This document shows, piece after piece, positions 36,109 to 45,491 of a DNA stretch of 64,000 nucleotides. A model generated the notes under the pieces. That model ran no database searches. It was not told where the DNA came from and worked only from the letters and a program-made list of their open reading frames with translations. Location: assembly GCF_020539505.1 (NCBI RefSeq), contig NZ_JACDXW010000003.1, positions 248,001 through 312,000 of the forward strand. Direction: 5' to 3'. Origin of the DNA: Mesopusillimonas faecipullorum (GTDB taxonomy: Bacteria; Pseudomonadota; Gammaproteobacteria; Burkholderiales; Burkholderiaceae_B). Position 1 is the stretch's first letter. Each line of letters starts with the position of its first letter. The translations under genes were made by a program, and so were the position numbers.

Positions 36109-37333
36109 GGGCTGAAGGCTGATTTTTGCTGATACGCCTGGACAAGTGCACCATTGTGGCCGAGCCCAGCAATGCTGCCGCGACGGTTACCAACCAAGTG
36201 CCCTGCCATCCCCCCACCACAGTCGCCACCCAGGCAATCAGTGGGGGCCCGCAGAACTGACCCGCCGCCGACAACTGCTGCATCCAGCCCACCGAGGCAG
36301 CCGTCGCTTGTGGCGCGGGCGCCAGCTTGATGGTTAAGTAGAACATCGTGGTGGGCACCAAGCCCCCCAGGGTAGAAAACACCAAAACTGCGGCGAACTG
36401 CACCCACACCGGCACCGGGAACGCAAACGCCACTATGCTGCTGATCATCATGGCCGCGTAGCCCGTCAAGACCAGCGTTCGCGGCGTAAAACCGTGATGC
36501 AGCAAGCGCCCCGCGTACAAACAGCCTATCGCATTCGAGCCGGCCACAATGGCTGTCAGGACCCCAGCCATGATTCCCGACACACCACTTAACTGATAAA
36601 TGGTGGGTAGAAAACCAATCACGGAGATCCACTGCCCGGCATACATGGCGAACATGAAGGCCACCATCCAGATATTGGCACTGGATAAGGTCAGACGGAT
36701 AATGCTCCAGGCCGAAAACGAGGACTTTTTTGCGTCGCCGGAAGGCGCTGCATCGGCGGGCAAACCGCGCCACACGATCGCGGCGACAAGCACCGTGACG
36801 ACGGCCAAGCCCAGCCAAAGCACGCGCCAGTTAGCCATGCCCAACACCCACGAACCCACCAGCAAAATAATGATGGAGCCTACCGGGATATAACAGCCCC
36901 ATACCCCCAGCACGCGGCTAAGCTTGGCCGGCGACACCAACTGCCGTATCAACGCCGGCCCGGGCAGCACCACCAACAGAAAGCCCACGCCCTCTAGGGC
37001 TCGCCACAAAAGCAGGCTGGTAAGCGTGGCATACGCCGCACTGCCTACGGAACTGGCCGCCAGTAAAAGCAGCCCCACCACGACCGAACGGCGCAAGCCG
37101 ATTTTTTCGGCCGTCATGCCGGTGAGCAAACCCAGGGTCATGCCGGCCAGTTGCACCAAAGACAACAGAAACCCGGAAGTGACCAAACTCATGTCGAGTT
37201 CTGCGCGGATCGCTGGCAAAGCAGGCGGCAACTTCCATATGTGCAAGGCGCTGCAAATACCTGCCAGCACCACCAAATACGCCAGGCTGACGCCCTTATC
37301 AGGCTGCGCCGCCACGTCTGTTTCAAGCTTCAT
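36098..37333 (-). CDS. MFS transporter (drug/aromatic compound type)
   Basis: A 411-residue major facilitator with 12 predicted helices. The start whose complement ends at 37333 (MKLETDVAAQPDKG) is preferred to one 13 codons upstream. The cytoplasmic loop 2-3 motif reads GMTAEKIGLRRSVV, a recognisable MFS motif A variant, followed by RALEGVGFLLVVLPGPALIRQL. The substrate is unknown; the nearby catabolic genes make an organic acid or pyridine derivative possible. It is divergent from the second MFS gene across 142 bp with no obvious operator. Confidence 0.8.
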   Translation of the reverse strand: MKLETDVAAQPDKGVSLAYLVVLAGICSALHIWKLPPALPAIRAELDMSLVTSGFLLSLVQLAGMTLGLLTGMTAEKIGLRRSVVVGLLLLAASSVGSAAYATLTSLLLWRALEGVGFLLVVLPGPALIRQLVSPAKLSRVLGVWGCYIPVGSIIILLVGSWVLGMANWRVLWLGLAVVTVLVAAIVWRGLPADAAPSGDAKKSSFSAWSIIRLTLSSANIWMVAFMFAMYAGQWISVIGFLPTIYQLSGVSGIMAGVLTAIVAGSNAIGCLYAGRLLHHGFTPRTLVLTGYAAMMISSIVAFAFPVPVWVQFAAVLVFSTLGGLVPTTMFYLTIKLAPAPQATAASVGWMQQLSAAGQFCGPPLIAWVATVVGGWQGTWLVTVAAALLGSATMVHLSRRISKNQPSALSH

Positions 37334-37475
37334 GTCTTTGTTTCCCGTGGGGAGCGACCCACTACCCCGCAACCACCCGCGCCGCCTATGATTACCTGAT
37401 TGGCCTGCGGCACCCTATCAGCCCATATTGTGGCACACTCGTCGTATTTAGCCGCTGCTCCATTTCTCTCACGCC

Positions 37476-38711
37476 ATGTCTTCCAAGCCCACACCTGCCA
37501 CACCTGCGCTCGACGAGCCGCACTCGAAAAAGCAATTGCTGTGGCTGATCGCTGTGCTGGTTTTCGTCTGTATGAATCTGCGCCCCATGCTCACCGGCCT
37601 GGGCCCGGTGCTGGATTCCGTACGCCAGTCTTTGCAGCTCTCGAATACGGCGGTGGGTTTGCTGATCACCCTGCCTGTGCTGTGCTTCGGCCTTATCGCC
37701 CCCATAGCGCCTAAGCTGCTACCCTATTTTTCAGCCGAACGTCTGGTCACGCTGGGCATGATCATCCAGGTCATCGGTATCGCTCTACGCAGCCTTTTCG
37801 GCGCCCCCGGTCTTTTCATAGGTACCTTGGTCGGAGGCATAGGCATAGGCATAGTCATGGTGGTGCTGCCCGGCCTTATCAAACAGCACTTCCCCACCAA
37901 AGCCAGTCTGATGATGGGGGTTTATTCCACCGCGCTGTGCCTGGGCGCCACGATATCCGCCGCATTGGCCGTGCCTCTGGAAGAGCTACCGGGCAGCAGT
38001 TGGCGCTGGTCGCTGGCTTTTTGGCTGGTACCCGCCACCGTTAGTATCGTGGCATGGTGGCGCATCAATCGCAATACGCCCCAGACGGCCGCCTCAGTGC
38101 GTAGCGCCTCCGCCCTACCCAAGTTAAGCCGCAACTGGCTGGCTTGGCATATCACCTTGTATATGGGCACGCAGTCCACCATTGCCTACTGCGTTTTCGG
38201 CTGGCTACCCGTCATTCTTATCGACCGTGGCCTCAGTCCCCTCAATGCGGGCTTTGCCCTCTCGCTGTTGATGCTGGTACAGATCGTGACCTCGCTCACC
38301 GCCCCCTGGATGGCACAGCATGGCCGCGATCAGCGCGGCGTCATCGCCGGCTTATCCATATTGATGTGGGTGGGGATACTAGGCCTTTTCTTTGCCCCCA
38401 TAGGCCAAGTATGGCTGCATGCCACCGTGGCTGGGCTGGGCTTGGGCGGCATATTCGCCATGTCGCTGGCCTTCTTGGTCCTGCGTTCGCCCAATGCCCA
38501 AGTCGCCGCGGCCCTATCAGGTATGGCCCAAGGCGTGGGTTACACCATCGCTGCCACAGGGCCGTTTCTAGTCGGATGGCTACACGAGGTCACAGACAGC
38601 TGGAACTCAGTCGCCATTTTTTTCATGGTACTGATGAGCGTAGCCACCTGTTTCGGCCTGAGCGCTGGCCGAAACCTGACCATCAAGCTGCCTGAGCCTC
38701 GAAAGTCTTAA
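37476..38711 (+). CDS. MFS transporter, CynX/NimT-like
   Basis: A 411-residue, 12-helix transporter resembling the CynX/NimT (cyanate / 2-nitroimidazole) MFS branch. Recognisable parts are NLRPMLTGLGPVLDSVRQSLQLSNTAVGLLITLPVLCFGLIAPIAPKL and GIGIGIVMVVLPGLIKQHFP. The substrate is unknown. Its last 29 bp overlap the end of the convergent ferredoxin reductase gene, so both coding ends share DNA. Confidence 0.82.
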   Translation: MSSKPTPATPALDEPHSKKQLLWLIAVLVFVCMNLRPMLTGLGPVLDSVRQSLQLSNTAVGLLITLPVLCFGLIAPIAPKLLPYFSAERLVTLGMIIQVIGIALRSLFGAPGLFIGTLVGGIGIGIVMVVLPGLIKQHFPTKASLMMGVYSTALCLGATISAALAVPLEELPGSSWRWSLAFWLVPATVSIVAWWRINRNTPQTAASVRSASALPKLSRNWLAWHITLYMGTQSTIAYCVFGWLPVILIDRGLSPLNAGFALSLLMLVQIVTSLTAPWMAQHGRDQRGVIAGLSILMWVGILGLFFAPIGQVWLHATVAGLGLGGIFAMSLAFLVLRSPNAQVAAALSGMAQGVGYTIAATGPFLVGWLHEVTDSWNSVAIFFMVLMSVATCFGLSAGRNLTIKLPEPRKS

Positions 38712-39903
38712 GCGGCACCGAGACGTCCTGGGCTTGCTCGGCGGGCACGGCTTGCCCAGCGGCCACCAGCTTACGCGCAGCCATATGGTCGGAAGGCGAA
38801 TTAATGGACTCCACCGCAGCCAAGACTTCGCCATCAAAATACAGCACGGAAAACTTGCCGTCATGCATCTGGCCGCGCAATACTCGCTGATGATGGGGCT
38901 GCGCCAGACCGACGATCTGCAGGCGTACCTCACCCTGGTCAGACCAGAACCACGGCAGCGCTCTGTAAGCTTGGGTTTGGCCCAGCAGGGTGGCAGCGGC
39001 ACAACGCGCTTGGTCATTGGCATTCTGAATGGACTCAAGCCGCAAGCGACGCCCCAGAATGTGCGAAGGGAATGCCGTGCAGTCGCCTATGGCCAAAATT
39101 TGTGGATCGCTGGTGCGCATGTTTTCGTCCACGACGATGCCGTTCTCGCAAAGCAGGCCGGCATCACTCGCCAGCTCTTCGTTGGGCACTGCTCCAATCC
39201 CTACGATAACCATATCCACGGGCAAGGCCTCGCCGTTTAGCCAGACCTGCTTGACACCTTGCTCATCGCCTTCAAAACGCTCTATGCAGGCATCCAGTCG
39301 GATGTCTACGCCGCGGCTGCGGTGATGGGCCAGCAGAAACTGGGAGACTTCGGGAGACACCGATCGGGCCAACAGGCGTGGGGCCGACTCAAGCAAAGTT
39401 ACCCGCTTGCCCTGCAGCGCCATGGTAGCGGCGATTTCCAAACCTATGAAGCCACCGCCCACCACCAAGACATGTTCGGCTTGCTGCGACTGCTGGCGCA
39501 GCCTTGCCGCATCATCAAGCGTACGCAAGGTATGCACATTGGCGCCCATGCCTTCCAGGCCGGGCAAGGTACGCGCACGCGTGCCGGTTGCCAGCACCAA
39601 CTGCTCGTATGGCAAAGTCGTGCCGTCGGCCAGATGCAGCTGACACGCCTGGCGATCAATCCGCATGGCGCGGCTGGAAAGACGCAAGGCGACTCCCTTA
39701 CCGGTATAGAAACTGTCGGCGCGTATCCAGGCCGGCGCGGGCTCTGGCTCTTTCAGATAGCTTTTGGATAAGGGCGGTCGTTGGTAAGGCACGTAAGCCT
39801 CGTCGGACACCAGCACCACCCGTTCACCTTGGCCGGCTTCTATCAAACTGGCACAAATCTGCGCGGCGGCATGGCCGCCGCCCACCACAATGATATGACT
39901 CAC
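38683..39903 (-). CDS. NAD(P)H-ferredoxin reductase of the P450 system
   Basis: A 406-residue FAD flavoprotein of the putidaredoxin/palustrisredoxin reductase type. It has the FAD-binding IIVVGGGHAAAQ at the N-terminus, the NAD-binding LVVGGGFIGLEIAATMA in the middle and the second FAD motif ILAIGDCTAFPSHILGRRLRLES. A reductase C-terminal domain includes PWFWSDQG. It should pass electrons from NADH to the ferredoxin encoded two genes upstream for the P450. It overlaps the MarR gene by 4 bp and is the last gene of the operon. Confidence 0.9.
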   Translation of the reverse strand: MSHIIVVGGGHAAAQICASLIEAGQGERVVLVSDEAYVPYQRPPLSKSYLKEPEPAPAWIRADSFYTGKGVALRLSSRAMRIDRQACQLHLADGTTLPYEQLVLATGTRARTLPGLEGMGANVHTLRTLDDAARLRQQSQQAEHVLVVGGGFIGLEIAATMALQGKRVTLLESAPRLLARSVSPEVSQFLLAHHRSRGVDIRLDACIERFEGDEQGVKQVWLNGEALPVDMVIVGIGAVPNEELASDAGLLCENGIVVDENMRTSDPQILAIGDCTAFPSHILGRRLRLESIQNANDQARCAAATLLGQTQAYRALPWFWSDQGEVRLQIVGLAQPHHQRVLRGQMHDGKFSVLYFDGEVLAAVESINSPSDHMAARKLVAAGQAVPAEQAQDVSVPLKTFEAQAA

Positions 39904-40502
39904 TTGCTTTCCTTTTTCTTTCGGCTGGAAGGCGCTTTTTTGTTCAGAACGTGCGCCTCCAGATAGACCTGTGTCGCCTGTTCAACGTTGGGCAGATTGC
40001 CATGCAAACGCCACAACATGTCTAGCAGCACAGGTACTTCTTCGGGGTTCAGGCAGTTGAGGAAAGCGCGTTGGCGCTCCATGGCTACCGCTTTGATTTC
40101 GTCGTGTTTGCGCCGACCGGCCTCGGTCAGCGTGGCATAGCGCACCCGACCATCGTGAGGATCGTGCGAGAAAGAAATCAGGCCCATCTCGTACATGCTT
40201 TTAAAAGCGCGGCTGACCGAACCTTTGTCCATGCCAATGAGGCGGCACACCATGTTCACCGACACTTTTTCGTCCAGCGCCAGCATCACCAATACGCGCC
40301 AGACCTCGATACCCACGCCAAAATGACGCCGGTATGCCGAGGCGGCGCCCCCCGCCAGCTTGGTGGTAATGAAAGTGAAATACGCGGGTGCGTATTGCTC
40401 TAGCTCTATGCCGGTGGGCAGCCACTTGTCGGCGCGCTGAGCTGCCTGCCGCCTGGCAGCGGGTTTGTTTGCCCGCGCAGTCTGAGACGATTTAGTTGGC
40501 AT
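39900..40502 (-). CDS. MarR-family regulator inside the P450 operon
   Basis: A 200-residue winged-helix regulator. A basic N-terminal extension of about 25 residues precedes the MarR fold. The DNA-binding part is VSVNMVCRLIGMDKGSVSRAFKSMYEMGLISFSHDPHDGRVRYATLTEAGRRKHDEI. It sits between the ferredoxin and reductase genes, translationally coupled to the reductase. It is the most likely protein to bind the 36-bp palindrome at the operon promoter, repressing until an aromatic acid binds, by analogy with other catabolic MarR proteins. Confidence 0.88.
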   Translation of the reverse strand: MPTKSSQTARANKPAARRQAAQRADKWLPTGIELEQYAPAYFTFITTKLAGGAASAYRRHFGVGIEVWRVLVMLALDEKVSVNMVCRLIGMDKGSVSRAFKSMYEMGLISFSHDPHDGRVRYATLTEAGRRKHDEIKAVAMERQRAFLNCLNPEEVPVLLDMLWRLHGNLPNVEQATQVYLEAHVLNKKAPSSRKKKESK

Positions 40503-40534
40503 CGAATGATTGCGCGGGCCCGCTTTGACCGCGC

Positions 40535-40855
40535 CTACTGTTGGGTTTCCGGAAGATGGACAGTGATGCTTGCGTCACCCTCCACCACCAGTTGGCAACC
40601 CAGACGACTTGTGGGCTTGAGCGGGCTGCTCGTGCAGTCGAGCATTTCCTGCTCGGGCGCTGAAATGGGGGGAAACTTGTCGGCATCCTGTTCGTCCACG
40701 TACACATGACAGGTGGCGCACATGGCCGAACCGCCACATTCTCCCACAATTCCAGCTACGCCATGGTTGACGGCAGCCTGCATGACAGAGATTCCGCCCG
40801 AAACTTCCACTTCGGTGACTTGACCCGTATGGTCTACGTATTTAATGATCGCCAC
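40535..40855 (-). CDS. [2Fe-2S] ferredoxin (adrenodoxin/putidaredoxin type)
   Basis: A 106-residue vertebrate-type [2Fe-2S] ferredoxin. Cluster ligands are Cys40, Cys46, Cys49 (ECGGSAMCATCHVYV, C-x5-C-x2-C) and Cys87 (SRLGCQL). It lies 22 bp after the P450 gene and is the expected electron carrier between the FAD reductase and the P450. The size equals that of palustrisredoxin-type partners of CYP199 enzymes. Confidence 0.93.
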   Translation of the reverse strand: MAIIKYVDHTGQVTEVEVSGGISVMQAAVNHGVAGIVGECGGSAMCATCHVYVDEQDADKFPPISAPEQEMLDCTSSPLKPTSRLGCQLVVEGDASITVHLPETQQ

Positions 40856-40877
40856 AACGACTTCCTACTGAAAAAAC

Positions 40878-42098
40878 TTAATGCGGTATCAGGCGCACAG
40901 GCAATGAATCCAAAGCGCGCAACGTATTGTTCAAGCGTCGGCGTGGCTCACCCGTGATTTCGATACGTTTGACCCGCTTGGCCAAGGCAGCCAACACCAA
41001 TTCGCCTTCCATACGCGCCACAGCCTGGCCTACGCAGCCGTGGATGCCCGTGCCAAAGGCCACGTGCCCGACAGGCTTGCGGTCTATGTCGAAGGTTTCC
41101 GGGTTCTGCCATTGGCGCGGGTCGCGGTTGGCCGAACCCAGGAAGGTCACAACCTTGTCGTTCTCCAGCATATCGACGTCGGCGTACGTCATCCGGGCAT
41201 TCACGGTACGGAAGAATGTTTGCACCGATGATTCGTAGCGCAGACTTTCCTCGAATGCGGCACGTGCCTTGCCTGGTTCGGCGGCAAGCTTGGCGTATTG
41301 GTCTGGATTGATCGCCAGCGAATACACCGCGTTGCCAATGCCGTTAACCGTGGTGTCGACACCCGCCGACAAGAAGGAACGCACCAGCATGGGTGCTTCT
41401 TCCATGGTGATCTCACCAGCTTCAGCTGCTTGGTAGATCAAATCACCAAAGCCGTCGGGGCGCAGATTTTCTCGTTGGCATTGCGTCATGATCCAGTCGC
41501 GCACCGGCTCGTAACGCTGCACGGCATCCTGGAAAATATGATTGCGCGGGCCAAAGGCGTTGAACACCATATTGCCGTAAAGCAGCAGGTTCTCACGGCC
41601 TTGCTCAGACAAACCCAATGCGTCGGGGAACACCTTGAGCGGGTAGACTTCGCCCAACTCTTTGACGGCATCAATCTCGCCTTGGGCTACCAAGCGCTCG
41701 ACCAGTTCTTCCGCGTAAGCCTGGAAGTCGACCTTGATCTTCATGACCACTTTGGGCGAGAGCACACGCGCCAGAATCGCACGAGCGCGAGTATGGCTGG
41801 GTGGGTCGGCCTCCAGGATCAGGCTAGGCGGACGGAAAGGGGTTTCAGTGCGAAAGTTTGCCAGCCCCACGCCCGCGGAAGAAATGAAGTTAGACCAGTC
41901 AGTCAATATGCCATGCACCTCTTTGTGCCTGGCCACCGCCCAGATACCGTACTTATTCAGCCACACAACCGGGCCAGCCTCGCGCATTTGCTCGTGGAAG
42001 GGATAGGGGTCGGTCAGAAACTCGTCGGAAAAGGGATCGAGATCCAGGCGTGGCACATTGATTTCGCGCGCCGTATCGTCTTGCATCGTTTGCATCAT
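40878..42098 (-). CDS. CYP199-like cytochrome P450 (para-substituted benzoate monooxygenase)
   Basis: A 406-residue bacterial class I P450. It has I-helix SAGVDTT, ExxR in EESLRYES and the heme-binding AFGTGIHGCVGQ with Cys355. It closely resembles remembered CYP199A2/A4 of Rhodopseudomonas in GVGL-(4)-RPPSLILEADPP, YPLKVFPDALGL and LVRSFLSAGVDTTVNG. Residues Arg89, Ser92, Arg240 and Ser241 align, with a constant offset of three, to the residues that hold the benzoate carboxylate in CYP199A4 (92, 95, 243, 244). The heme Cys has the same offset (358). This predicts oxidation or O-demethylation at the para position of aromatic acids, for example 4-methoxybenzoate to 4-hydroxybenzoate. Confidence 0.9.
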   Translation of the reverse strand: MMQTMQDDTAREINVPRLDLDPFSDEFLTDPYPFHEQMREAGPVVWLNKYGIWAVARHKEVHGILTDWSNFISSAGVGLANFRTETPFRPPSLILEADPPSHTRARAILARVLSPKVVMKIKVDFQAYAEELVERLVAQGEIDAVKELGEVYPLKVFPDALGLSEQGRENLLLYGNMVFNAFGPRNHIFQDAVQRYEPVRDWIMTQCQRENLRPDGFGDLIYQAAEAGEITMEEAPMLVRSFLSAGVDTTVNGIGNAVYSLAINPDQYAKLAAEPGKARAAFEESLRYESSVQTFFRTVNARMTYADVDMLENDKVVTFLGSANRDPRQWQNPETFDIDRKPVGHVAFGTGIHGCVGQAVARMEGELVLAALAKRVKRIEITGEPRRRLNNTLRALDSLPVRLIPH

Positions 42099-42115
42099 CG
42101 TCTCCAGATGTCCAA

Positions 42116-42844
42116 TCAGCCGGCGACCTGCACCGGCACTTCCGTTACGGATACGTAGCGGTCGAGCAAGCGGGAGTCGTGCAGCAGTTCCGCCGCCCCA
42201 CCCTCGTGCACCAAGGCTCCGTGATCCAGAATCAAGGCGCGCTGCGCAAATGACAGCGCCTCTTGTACTTTTTGCTCCACCAACAGAATGGCCACGCCTT
42301 CTTCGGCGCTAAGCCGTTCGAAGGCTTCCATCAACTCTTGGCAAATAATGGGCGCCAGGCCTTCGAGCGGCTCGTCAAGCAGCAGCAAGCGCGGATTGCC
42401 CAACAAGGTACGGGCCACCGACAGCATTTGTTGCTCGCCGCCCGAGAGTTCCGAGCCGCCGTTGCCGCGCCGCTCTTTCAAGCGTGGAAACCAGCGATAG
42501 GCGCGCTCAATTTCGGATCGTGGCTGATTGCGCAAGCCGGCCACCAGGTTCTCTTCCACAGTAAGAGAAGGAAAAACATCGCGTGTTTGGGGCACATACC
42601 CTATGCCCATGCATGAACGCTGTACGGTGCCACTGCGGGTGACGTCTTGGCCGCGCCAATGCACCGCCCCGCTACGCCACTGCGTCAAGCCCATGATGGT
42701 CTTGAGCGTCGTTGACTTACCCACGCCGTTGCGCCCTATCAGGCACACTCGCTCGCCTTCGCCTATGCTGAACGACACTTCGTGCAGAATCGTCAAAGGC
42801 CCGTAGCCGGCCACGGCTTTGGTCAATGTGAAAAGTTCGCTCAT
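42116..42844 (-). CDS. LivF-type ABC ATPase (aromatic acid uptake, operon B)
   Basis: A 242-residue ATPase of the hydrophobic amino acid transporter class. It has Walker A GRNGVGKSTTLKT, signature ELSGGEQQMLSVARTL, and Walker B LLLLDEPLEGLAP, the last with the LivF-specific 'EGLAP'. The family also imports aromatic acids in betaproteobacteria. It overlaps livG by 4 bp and lies 17 bp before the P450 gene, tying transport and oxidation into one transcript. Confidence 0.9.
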   Translation of the reverse strand: MSELFTLTKAVAGYGPLTILHEVSFSIGEGERVCLIGRNGVGKSTTLKTIMGLTQWRSGAVHWRGQDVTRSGTVQRSCMGIGYVPQTRDVFPSLTVEENLVAGLRNQPRSEIERAYRWFPRLKERRGNGGSELSGGEQQMLSVARTLLGNPRLLLLDEPLEGLAPIICQELMEAFERLSAEEGVAILLVEQKVQEALSFAQRALILDHGALVHEGGAAELLHDSRLLDRYVSVTEVPVQVAG

Positions 42845-43590
42845 GCCAGCTCCGCCTTGCCCAGATAAACCGCACGTACGACCTCATTACGCCGAATGTC
42901 GTCTGGCGTGCCTTCAGCCAGCACCGCGCCATTGGCCAGCACCAGAATCCGATGCGCAAAGCGAAACACCAAGTCCATATCGTGTTCGATAATGACGACA
43001 GCCAGATCCGCCGGCAGGCGCGACAAGGCATCCAGAATTAGTTGCGCCTCTGAACGCGGCACACCGGCCATAGGCTCGTCCAATAACAGCACTTTGGGGC
43101 GCAAGGCCAAAGCCAGCGCGATTTCCAGCAGTCGCTGGTCACCATAGGCCATGGCCGACGGTGCCGCTGTGGCAATACGCGAAAGATGCAAACCTTCGAG
43201 TATCTGTGCGGCTTCGTCCAGCACCGCCGTATAGCTGCGGCGATCACGCCACATACTGCTTATGCTGTCTTCACGCTGATGTATGGCCAGCGCCACTTGC
43301 TCTATGGCAGGCAGGGTGGGCGCCAATTTGGAAATCTGAAACGTACGCACCAAACCATGACGCACACGCTTATAGCCAGGCCAGGCCGTTATGTCTTCGT
43401 TGTGCAGGTGGATGCTACCGGAGTCTGCGTGCAGAAAACCCGCGATCTGATTCACCAGTGTCGTCTTGCCCGCACCATTAGGGCCGATAAGGGCCAGGCG
43501 CTCGCCCGCGTTCAAGGTCAAGGACACATCATTCGTTACCTGCAAGCCACCAAAAGCTTTGCTCAGGTTTTTTACGCGCAACACGCTCAT
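42841..43590 (-). CDS. LivG-type ABC ATPase (operon B)
   Basis: A 249-residue ATPase. Walker A is GPNGAGKTTLVNQIAGF, followed by VRHGLVRTFQISKLAPTLPAIEQVALAI, the 'RTFQ' segment typical of LivG. The signature region reads AYGDQRLLEIALALALRPKVLLLDEPMAGV, replacing the usual LSGGQ with the LivG form. It overlaps both livF and livM by 4 bp. Confidence 0.9.
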   Translation of the reverse strand: MSVLRVKNLSKAFGGLQVTNDVSLTLNAGERLALIGPNGAGKTTLVNQIAGFLHADSGSIHLHNEDITAWPGYKRVRHGLVRTFQISKLAPTLPAIEQVALAIHQREDSISSMWRDRRSYTAVLDEAAQILEGLHLSRIATAAPSAMAYGDQRLLEIALALALRPKVLLLDEPMAGVPRSEAQLILDALSRLPADLAVVIIEHDMDLVFRFAHRILVLANGAVLAEGTPDDIRRNEVVRAVYLGKAELA

Positions 43591-44582
43591 GCCCGTCTCC
43601 CGAAGATGGACAACACCGATGCCCCCAGACGCTTAGCCACATATTGCACAGCGCCTTTAGGCAGGAACACCACCAGCATCAGCAAGGCGCCAATGACGAA
43701 CAGCCAATGGAAGGGGTTGGCGGAAGAGGCAAAATGGTGAATGCCCATGAAAAGCCCCGTGCCTATAACGGCGCCTACCAAGTTGCCCGTCCCGCCCAAC
43801 ACCAGCATGACCAGACCCTCTGCCGACAGGTTGAAGCTCAGGCTGTCCAGCCCGACCACTTGCGTGATCTGTGCGGAAAGGCCGCCCGCCAGCCCGGCAA
43901 AGACGCCCGACAGCACGTATAAACGCAGCAAATGGGGGTGAATGCGCGTACCGTTGGCCTGCATGCGATCGCGGTTTTCGCGTATGCCCTGGCAGCACAA
44001 ACCAAAGGGCGAGTTCATGACCCTGTGCAACACGGCATAACTGAGCAACAGCACAATGGCGCTATACCAATAGCCGGTAATGCCGAACATATCGAACTCG
44101 AACCGACCAAACAATGGGCTGATCTCGAAGCCGGACAAGCCGTCGTCGCCCCCCGTAATGGACTGCAGCTTGCTGGCCAGATTCTGCATGATCTGGGCAA
44201 CGGCGATGGTCAGCATCAGGAATGCCAGGCCTTCATAGCGCACCAAGAAAGCGCCGGAGATCCAGGCCAACAGTGCGCCGGCAATGGCCGCCACCGCCAA
44301 ACCCACCAAGGGGTCGGTGCTAAGGTGCATGGCGCAAAGCCCCGCCCCATAAGCCCCCGCGCCGAACAGGGCGGCATGCCCTAGCGTAGGCAGGCCTGCG
44401 TAGCCGGTGACAAGGTCAAGCGACATCACGAAGATGGCCAGAACCGCAACCCGCGTCAGGATCAAGGTACTACCCGGGAACAACCAATACAGAGCGCAGA
44501 TAATGCCCAGGCCTATGGCATACGCATGCCACGGCAGTAAAGTCTTGCGTTTGCCGGCAAGAGCGGCATGGGATGATGTCAT
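43587..44582 (-). CDS. LivM-type ABC permease (operon B)
   Basis: A 331-residue permease with about ten helices. The start whose complement ends at 44582 is chosen because it falls 2 bp after the livH stop and gives MTSSHAALAGKRKTLLPWHAYAIGLG; the longer frame reads back into livH. Family motifs are MSLDLVTGYAGLPTLGHAALFGAGAYGAGL and GLSGFEISPLFG. It forms the membrane channel with LivH. Confidence 0.88.
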   Translation of the reverse strand: MTSSHAALAGKRKTLLPWHAYAIGLGIICALYWLFPGSTLILTRVAVLAIFVMSLDLVTGYAGLPTLGHAALFGAGAYGAGLCAMHLSTDPLVGLAVAAIAGALLAWISGAFLVRYEGLAFLMLTIAVAQIMQNLASKLQSITGGDDGLSGFEISPLFGRFEFDMFGITGYWYSAIVLLLSYAVLHRVMNSPFGLCCQGIRENRDRMQANGTRIHPHLLRLYVLSGVFAGLAGGLSAQITQVVGLDSLSFNLSAEGLVMLVLGGTGNLVGAVIGTGLFMGIHHFASSANPFHWLFVIGALLMLVVFLPKGAVQYVAKRLGASVLSIFGRRA

Positions 44583-44584
44583 GC

Positions 44585-45442
44585 CTATCTCCGGAGTATG
44601 CCGTGAGGGCGGAACGCCAGCAGCAGAATCATGGCTGCATAGAAGAAAAAGTTGCCGTAGCCCGAAGCCAGGTAGCGGGCGGCGGTATCTACCACCCCCA
44701 GCAGCAACGCCGCACACAAGGTGCCCGAAATACTGCCCAGGCCACCGACTGAGACGACTACCAGCATCAGAACCAGATACTTGAGCGGGTAATACGGCTC
44801 AAGCGGCATGAGCTCGGCCCCCAACACACCCCCCAAGGCTGCCAGGCCCGCGCCCACGGCAAAGGTGGCGCATTGCACGGCACGAATATTGATACCCAGC
44901 GAGGCTGACATCCCAGCGTTGTCCACCGAGGCGCGCAGCCAGATACCAAAACGTGTACGCGCTACCAACCACCACAACAGCCCCACAACCAGCAAGCCCG
45001 CCAGTACTACCATTACACGTTGCTTGGGCAGGGTTCTGTCACCCAAAGACATGGAACCCTGCATCCACTCGGGCAAAGGCAACTGCTGTATGTAGGCACC
45101 GGCCAGGAAGTTGGCTAATGCAATACAGACAAAAGTAAAACCTATGGTGAACAGCACCTGTTGCAACTCGGTGCGCTTGTATAAGTGGCGAAAGACAAAA
45201 TGCTCGACCACGGCGGCAACCGCCATGGCGGCGAGCAAGGCGGCGAACACGCCGGCCAAAAACGGCCAGCCTTGTTCGCGCACCAACAGCGCCGCCACAT
45301 AGCCGCCCGCCATCGCGAACGCGCCATGCGCCAGGTTGATGAAGCGCATCAGCCCCATGGTGACGGAGAGCCCTACGGAAATGATGAACAACACCATTCC
45401 GTAGACCACGCCATCGATGATGATATTGCTTAGGTGCGGCAC
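44585..45442 (-). CDS. LivH-type ABC permease (operon B)
   Basis: A 285-residue permease with the LivH hallmark GLSVTMGLMRFINLAHGAFAMAGGYVAALL near the N-terminus and AGLAALGGVLGAELMPLEPYYPLKYLVLMLVVVSVGGLGSISGTL in the second half. It lies 49 bp downstream of the binding-protein gene and 2 bp before livM. Confidence 0.9.
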   Translation of the reverse strand: MPHLSNIIIDGVVYGMVLFIISVGLSVTMGLMRFINLAHGAFAMAGGYVAALLVREQGWPFLAGVFAALLAAMAVAAVVEHFVFRHLYKRTELQQVLFTIGFTFVCIALANFLAGAYIQQLPLPEWMQGSMSLGDRTLPKQRVMVVLAGLLVVGLLWWLVARTRFGIWLRASVDNAGMSASLGINIRAVQCATFAVGAGLAALGGVLGAELMPLEPYYPLKYLVLMLVVVSVGGLGSISGTLCAALLLGVVDTAARYLASGYGNFFFYAAMILLLAFRPHGILRR

Positions 45443-45491
45443 ACTGGGCTCCTGACAGAAGACACGTCGCTGAGATACACCATCTACGTCT

